Positions 8,562 to 17,568 of a stretch of DNA of 64,000 nucleotides are shown piece after piece (positions within the stretch are counted from its first letter, which is position 1; each line of letters starts with the position of its first letter). The position numbers were made by a program, and so were the translations under genes. The DNA is from JAPOXR01 sp964291445 (lineage in GTDB: Bacteria > Pseudomonadota > Alphaproteobacteria > Rhodobacterales > Rhodobacteraceae), in contig OZ219862.1 in the NCBI GenBank assembly GCA_964291445.2, forward strand, positions 744,001-808,000. The letters run 5' to 3'. The notes beneath the pieces are model-generated. The model ran no database searches and was not told the DNA's origin. It worked only from the letters and a program-made list of their open reading frames with translations.

Positions 8562-9521
8562 ATGAAACTTACCAAGACCATCGCCGCTGCCACGACTGCG
8601 GTCGTGATATCCACCGGAGCCATGGCTCAGGACATTGCCGTCATCGGTGGTTCGATCGAGGACGGATTCTGGAACCTGATCAAGAAGGGTGTCGATGACG
8701 CAACTGCCATGGTCGAAGCCAATGGCGGTTCAGTGAACTACCTTCGGACTCAAAACTACGACAATTTCGGCCCCGACCTCGTGAACCTGGTCAACCAGGC
8801 CGTGGCGCAAGGCGTCGACGGCATCGCGAGCCCGGTCTGGGTTCCCGAATCACAGGTTCCTGCACTTCAGGCGGCGCGTGAAAAGGGCATTGTCATCACG
8901 ATGTTCAATGCCGGTTCGGATCTTCGCGGCGAGCTTGGCGCATTGAACTACTTCGGCTCGGACGAATACGTGGCCGGTGTCGCAGGCGGCAAGTACATGG
9001 CTGAACATGGTGCCAAGAAGATTCTCTGCCACATCCAGATTCCTGGCGCGATCAACCTTGAAGCCCGCTGCCAGGGCGTTGCCGACGGAGGATCAGGGGG
9101 CGGTGCCGAAGTCATGGTCCTGCGCGTTCCGGCAAACCTTGACGGCGACGTAACCGGCACTGCCGAGGCAATCAAGGCCGAGCTCGTAGGCGATGATTCG
9201 ATCAACGCCGTCATCACTCTCGCCGCATGGGCCTCCGATGCTGCCACCAACGCGGTTACCCAGATCGGAGCAGGTGACCGGGTCATGGTCGGGACTTTCG
9301 ACCTGAGTCCCGCAGTGCTTGACCGCATCGAGGCTGGCACCCAGACAATGGCGATCGACCAGCAACCCTACCTGCAGGGCTTCCTGGCAGTCTCCACACT
9401 GTTTGCGCATCTCGCCTTCGGCACCGAGGTCGTCACCGAACCGGTCCTGACTGGCCCGGCCATCGTCGATGCCTCGAATATCGGCAGCGCATTGGCTGGC
9501 GTTGCGCTCGGAGCACGCTAA
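8562..9521 (+). CDS. Sugar/polyol ABC transporter periplasmic binding protein
   Basis: The 319-residue protein starts with a clear signal peptide (MKLTKTIAAATTAVVISTGAMAQ) and an AQ-D cleavage site after AMA. The mature part has the type I periplasmic-binding fold of the ribose/inositol group (IAVIGGSIEDGFWNLIKKGV, LVNQAVAQGVDGIASP). It captures a sugar or cyclitol in the periplasm for the permease and ATPase that follow. A GGAGG-like ribosome site (ACAGGAGGATACTCGAC) precedes the ATG. An 11-bp hairpin directly follows the stop, as is common where binding protein must exceed its transporter. The ligand is not shown by sequence; neighbours suggest an inositol or inosamine-like compound. Confidence 0.92.
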   Translation: MKLTKTIAAATTAVVISTGAMAQDIAVIGGSIEDGFWNLIKKGVDDATAMVEANGGSVNYLRTQNYDNFGPDLVNLVNQAVAQGVDGIASPVWVPESQVPALQAAREKGIVITMFNAGSDLRGELGALNYFGSDEYVAGVAGGKYMAEHGAKKILCHIQIPGAINLEARCQGVADGGSGGGAEVMVLRVPANLDGDVTGTAEAIKAELVGDDSINAVITLAAWASDAATNAVTQIGAGDRVMVGTFDLSPAVLDRIEAGTQTMAIDQQPYLQGFLAVSTLFAHLAFGTEVVTEPVLTGPAIVDASNIGSALAGVALGAR

Positions 9522-9534
9522 ACTGAACGCAGTT

Positions 9535-9560
9535 GCCCGGTCGGCCATTGCCGGCCGGGC
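9535..9560 (+). promoter_or_regulatory. Intercistronic hairpin between binding protein and permease
   Basis: GCCCGGTCGGC-CATT-GCCGGCCGGGC forms an 11-bp stem with one G-U pair and a 4-nt loop. No T-tract follows. Such structures protect the upstream binding-protein mRNA and lower transporter expression. Confidence 0.6.
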
Positions 9561-9604
9561 GCATTCACGATCCTGCGTCCAGGACCCAGAGCGAAGGACG
9601 AGCA

Positions 9605-10663
9605 ATGCGCAACAAGTTGGCGGCCACAATCGGCGGCACTGAAACCGATGAGATCGCCGCGCCGCCACGCGCCTCCATCGGTGCCGTTTTCCGGCGTCCC
9701 GAAGTCGGGGCCTTTGTTGGCATGCTTCTCGTATTCTCGTTCTTCGGGTATTTCGGCTTCGATCGGAACTTCCTGTCTCCCTTTGGAACATCAAGCTGGG
9801 TCAATGCCGCTTCGACCGTGGGGATCATTGCAATCCCGATCGGGTTCCTGATGATCGCGGGAGAGCTTGACATTTCGATCGGTGCCGTGGTCCCGGCCGC
9901 GAAGATGTCCATCGCCATCGCTTGCGGCCATTACGGCCTGCCGATCCCTGTTGGCCTGCTCATAACTTTCGGGATCGCCGGGTTTATCGGTTGGGTCAAC
10001 GGCATGCTCGTGACGCGGACCAATGTGCCTTCCCTGATCGTGACGCTGGCGACGCTGTTTGCTGTCAGCGGATTGACTCTTTTCCTCTCGCTATTGCTGA
10101 CCGACAGGACAACGCAGGCGCTTCATTCCTCGGTCTGGGCAAAGGAGTTGTTCGGCTCCTACCACTTCTGGGGATTCCAGTCCTCGGTATTCTGGTGGCT
10201 TGGACTTGCGGCGATATTCTTTTTTGTGTTGCATCATTCGCCTTGGGGGAACTGGATTTTTGCTCTCGGAGGCGACAAGGAAAGCGCCCGCAATGCCGGC
10301 ATTCCGATCCAGCGACTCAAAATCGCGCTCTTCATGCTTGCCTCGATGTCCGCCGCACTGTCCGGTGCATCCGAGACCATCCTGTCGAACTCGGCTACCA
10401 CCACGACAAACTTTGCATTGATCTTCAATACGATCATCGCGGTCGTGGTCGGCGGTGTCTTGCTGACCGGCGGTTTTGGCACCGTGCCGGGAATCTTTTT
10501 CGGAACGGCAACCCTTGCCATCGTGCAGCAGGGCATCGGCTACACGCCGTTTGACAGGAATCTCTCGAGCCTCATCATCGGCGTGATGCTGCTGATCGCG
10601 GTTCTGATGAACGACACCTTCCGCAGAATGGCGACAACCATGTCGACCGCAAGGAAGAACTGA
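9605..10663 (+). CDS. Sugar ABC transporter permease
   Basis: The 352-residue membrane protein belongs to the BPD_transp_2 (ribose/xylose-type) permeases. It has about nine or ten hydrophobic segments and the typical GELDISIGAVVPAAKMSIAI and NTIIAVVVGGVLLTGGFGT segments. The cytoplasmic leader of about 40 residues is long. It forms the inner membrane channel with the ATPase encoded one base downstream and receives substrate from the binding protein at 8562. Confidence 0.92.
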   Translation: MRNKLAATIGGTETDEIAAPPRASIGAVFRRPEVGAFVGMLLVFSFFGYFGFDRNFLSPFGTSSWVNAASTVGIIAIPIGFLMIAGELDISIGAVVPAAKMSIAIACGHYGLPIPVGLLITFGIAGFIGWVNGMLVTRTNVPSLIVTLATLFAVSGLTLFLSLLLTDRTTQALHSSVWAKELFGSYHFWGFQSSVFWWLGLAAIFFFVLHHSPWGNWIFALGGDKESARNAGIPIQRLKIALFMLASMSAALSGASETILSNSATTTTNFALIFNTIIAVVVGGVLLTGGFGTVPGIFFGTATLAIVQQGIGYTPFDRNLSSLIIGVMLLIAVLMNDTFRRMATTMSTARKN

Positions 10664-10664
10664 C

Positions 10665-11495
10665 GTGTCGGCCAATTCTGACCGAACACCGATCCTCGAG
10701 TTGCGCGGCGTCGACAAATCGTTCGGACCGATTGATGTCCTGCACGAAATCTCGCTCAGGGTGCATGCAGGCGAGGTGCTCTGCCTCCTCGGGGATAACG
10801 GTGCCGGCAAGTCGACGCTGATCAAGACGCTGGCAGGGGTCTACAGGCCAAACGCCGGAACGATCCTCATGGATGGAGAGACGGTCGAATTCACACGACC
10901 CCGGGACGCCCATGACCGCGGCATTGCCACGGTACACCAGTTTGGTGGCACCTATCCGCTGATGTCGATCGGTCGGAACTTCTTCGTCGGAGTCGAGCCA
11001 ACGAGGGGTTGGGGGCCATTCAGGATCTTCGATCGCAGGCGTGCAAACGAGATCGCAGTCAGGGCCGTTCAGGATTTCGGCATTACCCGCGTCGACGACG
11101 GAGACCGGCTGGTAGGCGGTCTTTCGGGCGGAGAAAGACAATCGCTCGCCATCGCGCGTGCGGTCTATTTCGGCGCGCGGGTCCTGATCCTGGACGAACC
11201 CACTGCAGCGCTCGGCGTCAAGCAGGCGGCTCACGTGTTGGGCATCGTCAACGAGGCCAAGCGCCGGGGGCTTGCCGTGATCTTCATCACCCACCAGGTG
11301 ATGCATGCGCTTGCCGTAGGGGATCACTTCGCGATCCTGATCAGGGGCTCAATAGCCGCTGACTTCCGCAAGGGAGAAAAGACCCGCGAGGAGATAACCG
11401 ACCTGATGGCTGGCGGCGTGGACATGGCTTCGCTTGAAGCCCGGCTTGATGCCCGCGTGGAAACACATGACGACCACCCGACGCCGTCGCATTGA
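10665..11495 (+). CDS. Sugar ABC transporter ATP-binding protein, single domain
   Basis: The 276-residue ATPase starts at GTG one base after the permease stop. It has Walker A GDNGAGKST, signature LSGGERQ, Walker B VLILDEPTAALG and the H-loop in FITHQ. Most ribose-type transporters use a ~500-residue double ATPase; this one has a single cassette, as in the FrcA group, so it should work as a homodimer. The Q-loop segment reads TVHQFGGTYPLMS. It is translationally coupled to the permease. Confidence 0.93.
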   Translation: MSANSDRTPILELRGVDKSFGPIDVLHEISLRVHAGEVLCLLGDNGAGKSTLIKTLAGVYRPNAGTILMDGETVEFTRPRDAHDRGIATVHQFGGTYPLMSIGRNFFVGVEPTRGWGPFRIFDRRRANEIAVRAVQDFGITRVDDGDRLVGGLSGGERQSLAIARAVYFGARVLILDEPTAALGVKQAAHVLGIVNEAKRRGLAVIFITHQVMHALAVGDHFAILIRGSIAADFRKGEKTREEITDLMAGGVDMASLEARLDARVETHDDHPTPSH

Positions 11496-11598
11496 CCATT
11501 CGTTGACAGAACAGACTCTCCGGACAGTAGACCAACGCAAATCGACTCGAGAGAATGGCGTGCACCCTCCAAATCTTCCAAACGCGGCAGGACCGGAA

Positions 11599-12657
11599 AT
11601 GAGTGTGAAATTTGCCGTGATCGGCGCAGGGCTGATGGGCGCTGACCATGCCAGAATCGTGGCCGAGGATTTGCCCGGCGCCACGCTGCAGGTGGTATGT
11701 GACAGTAACGGAGACCGGGCTCAAACGGTCGCCGAAGGGCACGGTGCCTGCGATGTGTCCACAGACCCGGAAGCGACAATCTTTCGCGACGATGTCGACG
11801 CGGTGATCGTGGCCAGCCCTGACTGCACCCATGCACATCTGAGCTTGTCCTGCATCAAAGCGGGCAAGCGCGTTCTATGCGAAAAGCCGTTGTCGCAATC
11901 TGCCAGCGAGTGCCTTGATGTCATGAGAGCCGAAACGGCGACCGGCACGCATCATGTCATGTTGGGCTTCATGCGCCGCTTCGACCAGTCCTACGTCGAG
12001 ATGAAGTCAGCGCTGGACGAAGGCAGAATCGGGCGAGCGCTGATGATGCACAACTTCCACCGCAACGTGGAGACTCCGAACGCCGAATTCACAGGCGCAA
12101 TGGCGATCACGAACTCGGCACCGCATGAATTCGATGTGACACGGCATGTGTTGGGGTGTGAATTCGCAAGCATTTCAGCATGGCAGCCTAAGCGGTCGGA
12201 CGACGCGGTCGCCCCGGTCGTGATGGTGCTCGAAACCACGGCCGACCAGCTCGTGACAATCGAAATCAACAACAATGCAGCCTATGGATACGACGTTCGC
12301 GCCGAACTTGTCGGCGAGGCCGGATCGATTGCCATGAACAATGTCGCCTACACACGCACCGACATGAAGCTGGTCAGCAGCACGGCCTACGCGTCCGACT
12401 GGCGGGACCGCTATGCCGAGGCTTACCGGCGTCAGAATCGTGCCTTCCTCAACTTCGTCTCCACCGGGGCCTTCCCGGCGGCCGCTGCGAACGCCTGGGA
12501 TGGCTACGCGGCGGCAAAGATCGCTGAAATCGGCGCTCAGGCACTTGGCGAAGGCCGCAAGCATTCCGTCGAGATGGTCGCAAGACCTGAGCTCTACGCG
12601 TCAGCGACTCCTCCCCGAGCGGAGTGCATGAGGGGAAAACCCGAAGATCCAAGCTGA
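11599..12657 (+). CDS. Gfo/Idh/MocA oxidoreductase, inositol 2-dehydrogenase-like
   Basis: The 352-residue enzyme begins MSVKFAVIGAGLMGADHAR with a Rossmann GxGxxG. It carries the CEKPLSQS motif, in which the EKP lysine is catalytic, and GFMRRFDQSYVEMKSALDEG, typical of IolG/MocA enzymes. The active-site SAPHEFDVTRH fits the catalytic Asp/His pair. It should oxidise a cyclitol or sugar hydroxyl with NAD(P)+. It lies 103 bp after the ATPase in the LacI-linked operon. Substrate identity is inferred from family resemblance and context only. Confidence 0.9.
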   Translation: MSVKFAVIGAGLMGADHARIVAEDLPGATLQVVCDSNGDRAQTVAEGHGACDVSTDPEATIFRDDVDAVIVASPDCTHAHLSLSCIKAGKRVLCEKPLSQSASECLDVMRAETATGTHHVMLGFMRRFDQSYVEMKSALDEGRIGRALMMHNFHRNVETPNAEFTGAMAITNSAPHEFDVTRHVLGCEFASISAWQPKRSDDAVAPVVMVLETTADQLVTIEINNNAAYGYDVRAELVGEAGSIAMNNVAYTRTDMKLVSSTAYASDWRDRYAEAYRRQNRAFLNFVSTGAFPAAAANAWDGYAAAKIAEIGAQALGEGRKHSVEMVARPELYASATPPRAECMRGKPEDPS

Positions 12658-13358
12658 CCAAGACGAGAAGGACACATCATCCAGACTGCCTTGCACCATG
12701 CGATCAAGACAGACCCCGGCGTGCTTCATCAGTGCCGGGCCACCGCAGATTCACCTGCAGACAGGCCGGACCGGACACGAAACGGGGCAGTTTCAGGCGC
12801 AATTTTCCACGATGAGTGTGCGAACCGCCATCTCGGCCGGGGGCACCACCTGAAAGGCGCCTTCGACTGCCATGGCGACGTAAGCCCCGCTACCGTCTTC
12901 GACCGGCCAGCGCAGCGCCGCCAGGCGCGGTCAAGGACATGGCAGACAAAGGGACACGCCCCACCATGGCAGGCCTCCATCTCATCACCATACGGCTCCG
13001 GGGCGGGACCGCAGTGCAGACACGGTTGCACAACCTCAAGATCGACCCCCGGCCGGGCACTGTCGAGAGATGACGGCAAACCCCGCCCCTGGCCTTGTTC
13101 GAGAAGGGTGACATGCGAATCCAGCTTGAGGAAGGGCGGGCGCGTCGTGGTGCAGGTCTCCGGGTTGTTCAACGCCCGGGCGACCAACAGCACGGTTCAG
13201 CGACTCTTCCGCCGCTTCTGCCGCATCGTCCGGCACGGCGACATGCATGGATATGACCGCGACAGGTCACGACAAGGGGAGATGGCACGAATGACTGGAA
13301 CATGCGCTCCTGCATTCCTTTCTGTCCTCGGGAACGGCGTTTCTTGCGAGTTGGGCAG
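12658..13358. other. Gap with possible decayed gene on the minus strand
   Basis: No convincing intact gene is seen in these 700 bp. On the minus strand three frames carry protein-like stretches that could be joined by frameshifts. One is near 13190-13100 (NNPETCTTTRPPFLKLDSHV), one lies around 13000 (SRMVMRWRPAMVGRVPLSAM), and the end at 12919-12799 reads RWPVEDGSGAYVAMAVEGAF with a stop at 12799. I cannot name the family. The plus-strand 223-codon frame over the same DNA has compositionally odd, histidine/arginine-rich sequence and looks like a shadow. Confidence 0.3.
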
Positions 13359-14318
13359 ATGAAGATCGGCTTCGTGTCAGACAGTCTCGGGGACATGTCG
13401 CTTGAAGACATGCTCGACAATGCCGTCCGCATGGGAGTGCGGGGGGTCGAAGTGAACACCTGCGGGTGGTCCACCGCCCCACACTTTGATCTGGGGGAAA
13501 TGCTTGGCAACCCGGGTGCCCAGGCTGAATTCATGGCGGCATTCGAGATCCGCGGCCTTGAGATCATCGGCCTGAATGCAAACGGAAACCCGCTGCATCC
13601 GACTGACCCGACGCAGGGCGATGGCCTGAAGGACACCATCCGCGTCGCCGGTGAAATGGGAATTGACACGGTCTGCGCAATGTCGGGCCTGCCCGAAGGC
13701 GCGCCGGGCGACGCCATGCCGAACTGGGTGGTATCAAGCTGGCCCCCCGAGACGCAGGCGATCCTCGAATACCAATGGGAGGCAAGGCTGCTCCCGTTCT
13801 GGGAGGAAATTGCCAATCTCGCGAGGGAACATGGCGTCGAAAGGATTGCTTTGGAACTTCACGGAAACCAATGCGTCTACAACGTGCCGAGTCTCCTCAG
13901 GCTCCGTATGGCAGTGGGTCCAGTCCTGGGCGCGAATCTTGACCCCAGCCACCTGTTCTGGATGGGTGCCGACCCATTGACGGCGGCTGAAGCCCTGGGC
14001 GACGCGGTCTACCATGTCCACGCCAAGGACACGATGCTCAACCCGGCAGTGCAAGCGACAACCGGCCTTCTGGAAAACGGGGGGCTCGTCGATATTTCGT
14101 CCCGCAGCTGGTCATACATCACGCTTGGATTCGGACATGGCGAGAAATGGTGGCGACAGTTCTGCTACCGCCTCAGGATGAGCGGGTATGACGGTTGGCT
14201 TTCGATCGAACACGAGGACGTGCTCCTGAACTCGCTGGAGGGTCTCGAAAGATCAGTGGCACTTTTGCAGGACATCGTGCCGAGCGCGCCCGCCGATTAC
14301 AAACCGCAGGACATATAG
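13359..14318 (+). CDS. Sugar phosphate isomerase/epimerase family (xylose isomerase-like TIM barrel)
   Basis: The 319-residue protein has the AP-endonuclease-2/IolE-IolI-MocC type TIM-barrel pattern. It opens with MKIGFVSDSLGDMSLEDMLD and continues with GVRGVEVNTCG, ALELHGNQCVYN, GANLDPSHLFWMGADP (metal-ligand DPSH), YHVHAKDT and SIEHED. These give the Glu/Asp/His/Glu metal site common to the family. The ATG at 13359 is preferred over an upstream start that adds a Cys/Arg-rich stretch. In the operon it probably isomerises or dehydrates the ketone made by the oxidoreductase at 11599, analogous to MocC or IolE. Confidence 0.9.
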   Translation: MKIGFVSDSLGDMSLEDMLDNAVRMGVRGVEVNTCGWSTAPHFDLGEMLGNPGAQAEFMAAFEIRGLEIIGLNANGNPLHPTDPTQGDGLKDTIRVAGEMGIDTVCAMSGLPEGAPGDAMPNWVVSSWPPETQAILEYQWEARLLPFWEEIANLAREHGVERIALELHGNQCVYNVPSLLRLRMAVGPVLGANLDPSHLFWMGADPLTAAEALGDAVYHVHAKDTMLNPAVQATTGLLENGGLVDISSRSWSYITLGFGHGEKWWRQFCYRLRMSGYDGWLSIEHEDVLLNSLEGLERSVALLQDIVPSAPADYKPQDI

Positions 14319-14327
14319 GAAGAAGCA

Positions 14328-14639
14328 ATGGCCGACTGGATTGACGCCTGCGCCAGGTCCGACATCGAACCCGAGGATGTGATCCGGTTCGACCATGGCG
14401 GGCGCACATTCATCATCGTTCGCGATCACGACGACAACTACTATTGCACGGGCGGGCTCTGTACGCACGAGGATGTCCACCTCTGCGATGGCCTGGTTGT
14501 TGGCACCACGATAGAATGCCCGAAGCACGCATCCGTCTTCGATGTCACGACCGGCGAGGTGGAGATGCCGCCAGCCTGTGAAGACCTCGCAACGTACCGG
14601 ACCAGGGTCGAGAACGGCCGGATCTACGTGGAGATCTGA
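14328..14639 (+). CDS. Rieske [2Fe-2S] ferredoxin, MocE-like
   Basis: The 103-residue protein has the Rieske cluster motifs CTHEDVHL (C-x-H) and CPKH (C-x-x-H) separated by 16 residues. It is a soluble electron carrier for an oxygenase. It lies 9 bp after the isomerase and is the only redox carrier in the operon, so the histidine-box hydroxylase at 7378 is the likely client. A ferredoxin reductase (a MocF equivalent) is not seen; it may be encoded elsewhere. Confidence 0.93.
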   Translation: MADWIDACARSDIEPEDVIRFDHGGRTFIIVRDHDDNYYCTGGLCTHEDVHLCDGLVVGTTIECPKHASVFDVTTGEVEMPPACEDLATYRTRVENGRIYVEI

Positions 14640-14640
14640 G

Positions 14641-15027
14641 ATGAGCTTCCAGCTTGTCGAATGTACCGAGTTGATCCGGTCGCCACGCAGTGCGGCACGG
14701 CTCCACGAGGCGGGACTTGGACCCAGGACCCGGAACTGGCTGACCCGGATTCCTGACAGACCCTGTGAGACCGACGCAATGTGTACCGTGTTCAGCAGAT
14801 ATCTCGAAGGAAGACTCGCAGACGATTATGGGGCGGAGATGTTGCTGCGATCAGCGCCCGCGGCGGCGCAAAGCGGCAGGCGGCCTGGCGACGAAGGCTT
14901 GAGCCAGCACGGAGCCCGTCGCAATAGCATGGCCTTCAGCTGGGGAAGCAGGAACACTTGCAGATCGATTGCGGACACGCCGACTCTCCTCGCATCACGT
15001 CAGAATAGGGCTCGCAGGCCATCGTAA
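14641..15027 (+). CDS. Hypothetical or degenerate protein, 128 aa
   Basis: A frame opens with ATG directly after the Rieske stop (MSFQLVECTELIRSPRSAAR) and ends 23 bp before the next gene. I recognise no family, and the second half is rich in Ser/Arg, so it may be a truncated gene whose C-terminal part is noise. Operon position is the only support for expression. Confidence 0.3.
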   Translation: MSFQLVECTELIRSPRSAARLHEAGLGPRTRNWLTRIPDRPCETDAMCTVFSRYLEGRLADDYGAEMLLRSAPAAAQSGRRPGDEGLSQHGARRNSMAFSWGSRNTCRSIADTPTLLASRQNRARRPS

Positions 15028-15050
15028 CCCGTCCGAGAAAGGAACCACAG

Positions 15051-15896
15051 ATGAGCATGTATCATGACCGTCCGCATGTCGAAGACATTCGTGCAATGAA
15101 GAAACGTGGCGAAAAAATCTCCATGCTGTACGTCACCACCCTTGACGAGGCGGCCGCGGCCGATTCAGCCGGCATTCACATGCTGTCGATCGAAGGGCGC
15201 TACTTTTCTCCGGAAATGCGCGAGGCGGCGGGCAGTTGCTTCGTTCAGGTCGGTTTGCCCTATGGTGGCTGGGGCAAGATTGAAGGTCGTTTCCTCGCAA
15301 CTGCCGAAGACTATCTGCGCGCAGCCTTCCACTTCTCCGCAATGGGCGGCGACTGCTTTTACTGCGCGGCTTCCGTCGAAATTCAGAAGGCGATGTGCGA
15401 CAACCATATTCCGGTCGTGGCCCATGTCGGCTTGATCCCGAGCTACATTACCTGGACAGGCTGGCGCGCCGTCGGCAAGACCGCCGACGAAGCGGTAAAA
15501 CTCCACCGCCATGTCAAGCGGCTTGAGGAAATTGGCTGTTTCGGGGCCGAACTCGAGGTCGTGCCAGACAGGCTCGGCGAATGGTTGAGCCGACACACGT
15601 CGATGATCATGCTTGGCATGGGAGCCGGCCCCGGTGCGGATGCGCAATACCTTTTCGCCGAGGATGTCCTGGGCCACGGGGTCAACCACAAACCTCGCCA
15701 TGGAAAGGTCTATCGCGACTTCAAGAGCGAGTTCGTACGGCTCCAGAAGGAACGCATCGCGGCATTCAGGGAGTTTCGAGCCGATGTCGACGACGGCAAT
15801 TATCCAGCTTCCGAGCATGTCGTACCGATGCCAGATGACGAGTTCGCAGCCTTCCTGAAGGCGGTCGATAATCGGCCATCTGCCGGGGTCGCCTGA
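15051..15896 (+). CDS. PanB-like (ketopantoate hydroxymethyltransferase superfamily) protein
   Basis: The 281-residue protein follows the phosphoenolpyruvate/ketopantoate TIM-barrel pattern: TTLDEAAAADSAGIHMLSIEG, VVAHVGLIPS, AELEVVP, LGMGAGPGADAQYLF, and a C-terminus like that of PanB (FRADVDDGNYPASEHVVPM). Compared with canonical PanB, the catalytic Glu (ELEVVP) is kept. The Mg-ligand Asp of the ADLP motif is replaced by Gly (VGLPYGG), and the K-x-E of the KIEGG loop by YCAAS. It may therefore catalyse a related aldol or retro-aldol reaction rather than pantothenate synthesis. It is the last gene of the LacI-linked operon and is followed by two hairpins. Confidence 0.75.
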   Translation: MSMYHDRPHVEDIRAMKKRGEKISMLYVTTLDEAAAADSAGIHMLSIEGRYFSPEMREAAGSCFVQVGLPYGGWGKIEGRFLATAEDYLRAAFHFSAMGGDCFYCAASVEIQKAMCDNHIPVVAHVGLIPSYITWTGWRAVGKTADEAVKLHRHVKRLEEIGCFGAELEVVPDRLGEWLSRHTSMIMLGMGAGPGADAQYLFAEDVLGHGVNHKPRHGKVYRDFKSEFVRLQKERIAAFREFRADVDDGNYPASEHVVPMPDDEFAAFLKAVDNRPSAGVA

Positions 15897-15913
15897 ACCA
15901 AGCATCGCCAATG

Positions 15914-15959
15914 CCCGAAATGCCGCGCCATTTCGGGGAGTTCGGGCGCGCTCCCGAAC
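15914..15959 (+). terminator. Tandem hairpins ending the LacI-linked operon
   Basis: Two perfect stems lie 18 bp after the PanB-like stop. The first is CCCGAAATG / CATTTCGGG (15914-15937, 6-nt loop) and the second GTTCGGG / CCCGAAC (15940-15959, 6-nt loop). There is no T-run, so this is a structural end or 3' stabiliser rather than a classic intrinsic terminator. Confidence 0.5.
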
Positions 15960-16353
15960 GCCCGCTCATCCGAATTCGTCATGCCGACAAACTCCCTCAC
16001 CGGCCCCTGACCGCATTACTGCAGCTCCATGAAAACAATCGTGCCAGAATGGAGGTGTGCGAGGCAATTCCGGATCTCCTGCCGGCGACAGCGGCATTCT
16101 CCGGAAGTCATTGCCTTTCCGATTGCCTTGGCTCGGGCGTGATCTCGGTCGCCCGCCGGTATGCCACAGCAAGGAAGCGACATTGGGACGGAGCCTGAAC
16201 CCGACATGGCAAGGCCAATCGACATCCGGACCGAATCAGGATTCGAGACCGGACCCGCAATATTGCCAGGCACCGATTGACGCTGTATCCGTACCAGGAG
16301 CCGGTCCCTGGGGACGCACGGTTCGACCGGCATCGCCACAGGGAGACAGGAGA
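15960..16353. other. Intergenic region before gcdH
   Basis: I see no gene in these 394 bp. The in-frame extension upstream of the gcdH ATG has no family character, so this is probably the gcdH promoter region. No clear promoter hexamers could be picked out. Confidence 0.4.
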
Positions 16354-17568
16354 ATGGCAGCTCTCGCAGAAGACAGAACGGCTGCAACCAGGCCATCATT
16401 CAAATGGGATGATCCGCTGCTGCTTGAAGACCAGCTGACCGAGGATGAAATCCTGATCCGGGATGCGGCGCGCGAGTTCGCCGATCGCGAACTGCGGCCG
16501 CGAGTTTCCTCCGACTACCTGGAGGAGGCATCCGACAGGTCGATATTTGCCGCCATGGGGGAGACCGGGTTGCTGGGCATCACCCTGCCGGAGGAATTCG
16601 GCGGCTCGGATGCCGGCTACGTGCCATACGGCCTCGTTGCCCGGGAAATCGAGCGTGTCGATTCCGGCTACCGGTCCATGATGAGCGTCCAATCCTCGCT
16701 GGTCATTTTTCCGATACTCGCCTTCGGCAGCAAGGCACAGCAATCACGCTACCTGCCGAAACTGGCCAGCGGCGAGTGGATCGGCTGCTTTGGCCTGACC
16801 GAACCGGAGGCCGGCTCCGATGCCGGTAGCCTGAAAACCAGGGCAACAAGGGTGCCGGGTGGCTACCGGCTGAATGGCAGGAAAACCTGGATCTCCAATT
16901 CGCCGATTGCCGACGTTTTCGTGGTCTGGGCGAAATCGGACGCGCATGACGGGGTCATCCGCGGGTTCGTGCTGGACAGGGGAACGACCGGCCTTTCAGC
17001 AGACCGGATTGACGGAAAGCTGTCGCTTCGGGCCTCGGTCACCGGCGAAATCGGACTGGACGGCGTGGAAGTGGGCGAGGATGCGCTGCTGCCGAACGTG
17101 TCAGGGCTGAAGGGACCGTTCAGCTGCCTCAACCGGGCCCGGTACGGAATCGCCTGGGGGGTCATGGGCGCGGCCGAGGAATGCTGGCATGCGGCACGGC
17201 AATACGGGCTCGATCGCCGGCAATTCGGACGGCCGCTGGCCGCCACCCAGCTCTACCAGCGCAAACTGGCCGATATGCAGACCGAAATCACCCTCGGGCT
17301 GCAGGCGGCGTTGCGAATCGGCAGGCTGTTCGATGAAGGCCGGATGGCGCCGGAGATGATCTCGTTTGCAAAGAGAAACAATTGCGGCAAGGCGCTCGAC
17401 ATCGCAAGGGCCGCCCGCGACATGCATGGCGGCAACGGCATCCAGATTGACTACCAGGTCATTCGTCATTCCCAGAACTTGGAGACGGTCAACACCTATG
17501 AGGGCACCCATGATGTCCACGCCCTGATCCTGGGCCGGGCCCAAACCGGAATCCAGGCATTCTTCTGA
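16354..17568 (+). CDS. gcdH: Glutaryl-CoA dehydrogenase
   Basis: The 404-residue acyl-CoA dehydrogenase has the GCDH-specific C-terminal catalytic region TYEGTHDVHALILGRAQTG, containing the catalytic glutamate. It also has the substrate-binding signature GCFGLTEPEAGSDAGS and the FAD-contact segments RQFGRPLAATQLYQ and DMHGGNGI. It oxidises and decarboxylates glutaryl-CoA to crotonyl-CoA in lysine/tryptophan degradation. The start is the ATG at 16354 preceded by AGGAGA. Unlike many gcdH genes it is not beside a CaiB-type CoA transferase here. Confidence 0.95.
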   Translation: MAALAEDRTAATRPSFKWDDPLLLEDQLTEDEILIRDAAREFADRELRPRVSSDYLEEASDRSIFAAMGETGLLGITLPEEFGGSDAGYVPYGLVAREIERVDSGYRSMMSVQSSLVIFPILAFGSKAQQSRYLPKLASGEWIGCFGLTEPEAGSDAGSLKTRATRVPGGYRLNGRKTWISNSPIADVFVVWAKSDAHDGVIRGFVLDRGTTGLSADRIDGKLSLRASVTGEIGLDGVEVGEDALLPNVSGLKGPFSCLNRARYGIAWGVMGAAEECWHAARQYGLDRRQFGRPLAATQLYQRKLADMQTEITLGLQAALRIGRLFDEGRMAPEMISFAKRNNCGKALDIARAARDMHGGNGIQIDYQVIRHSQNLETVNTYEGTHDVHALILGRAQTGIQAFF

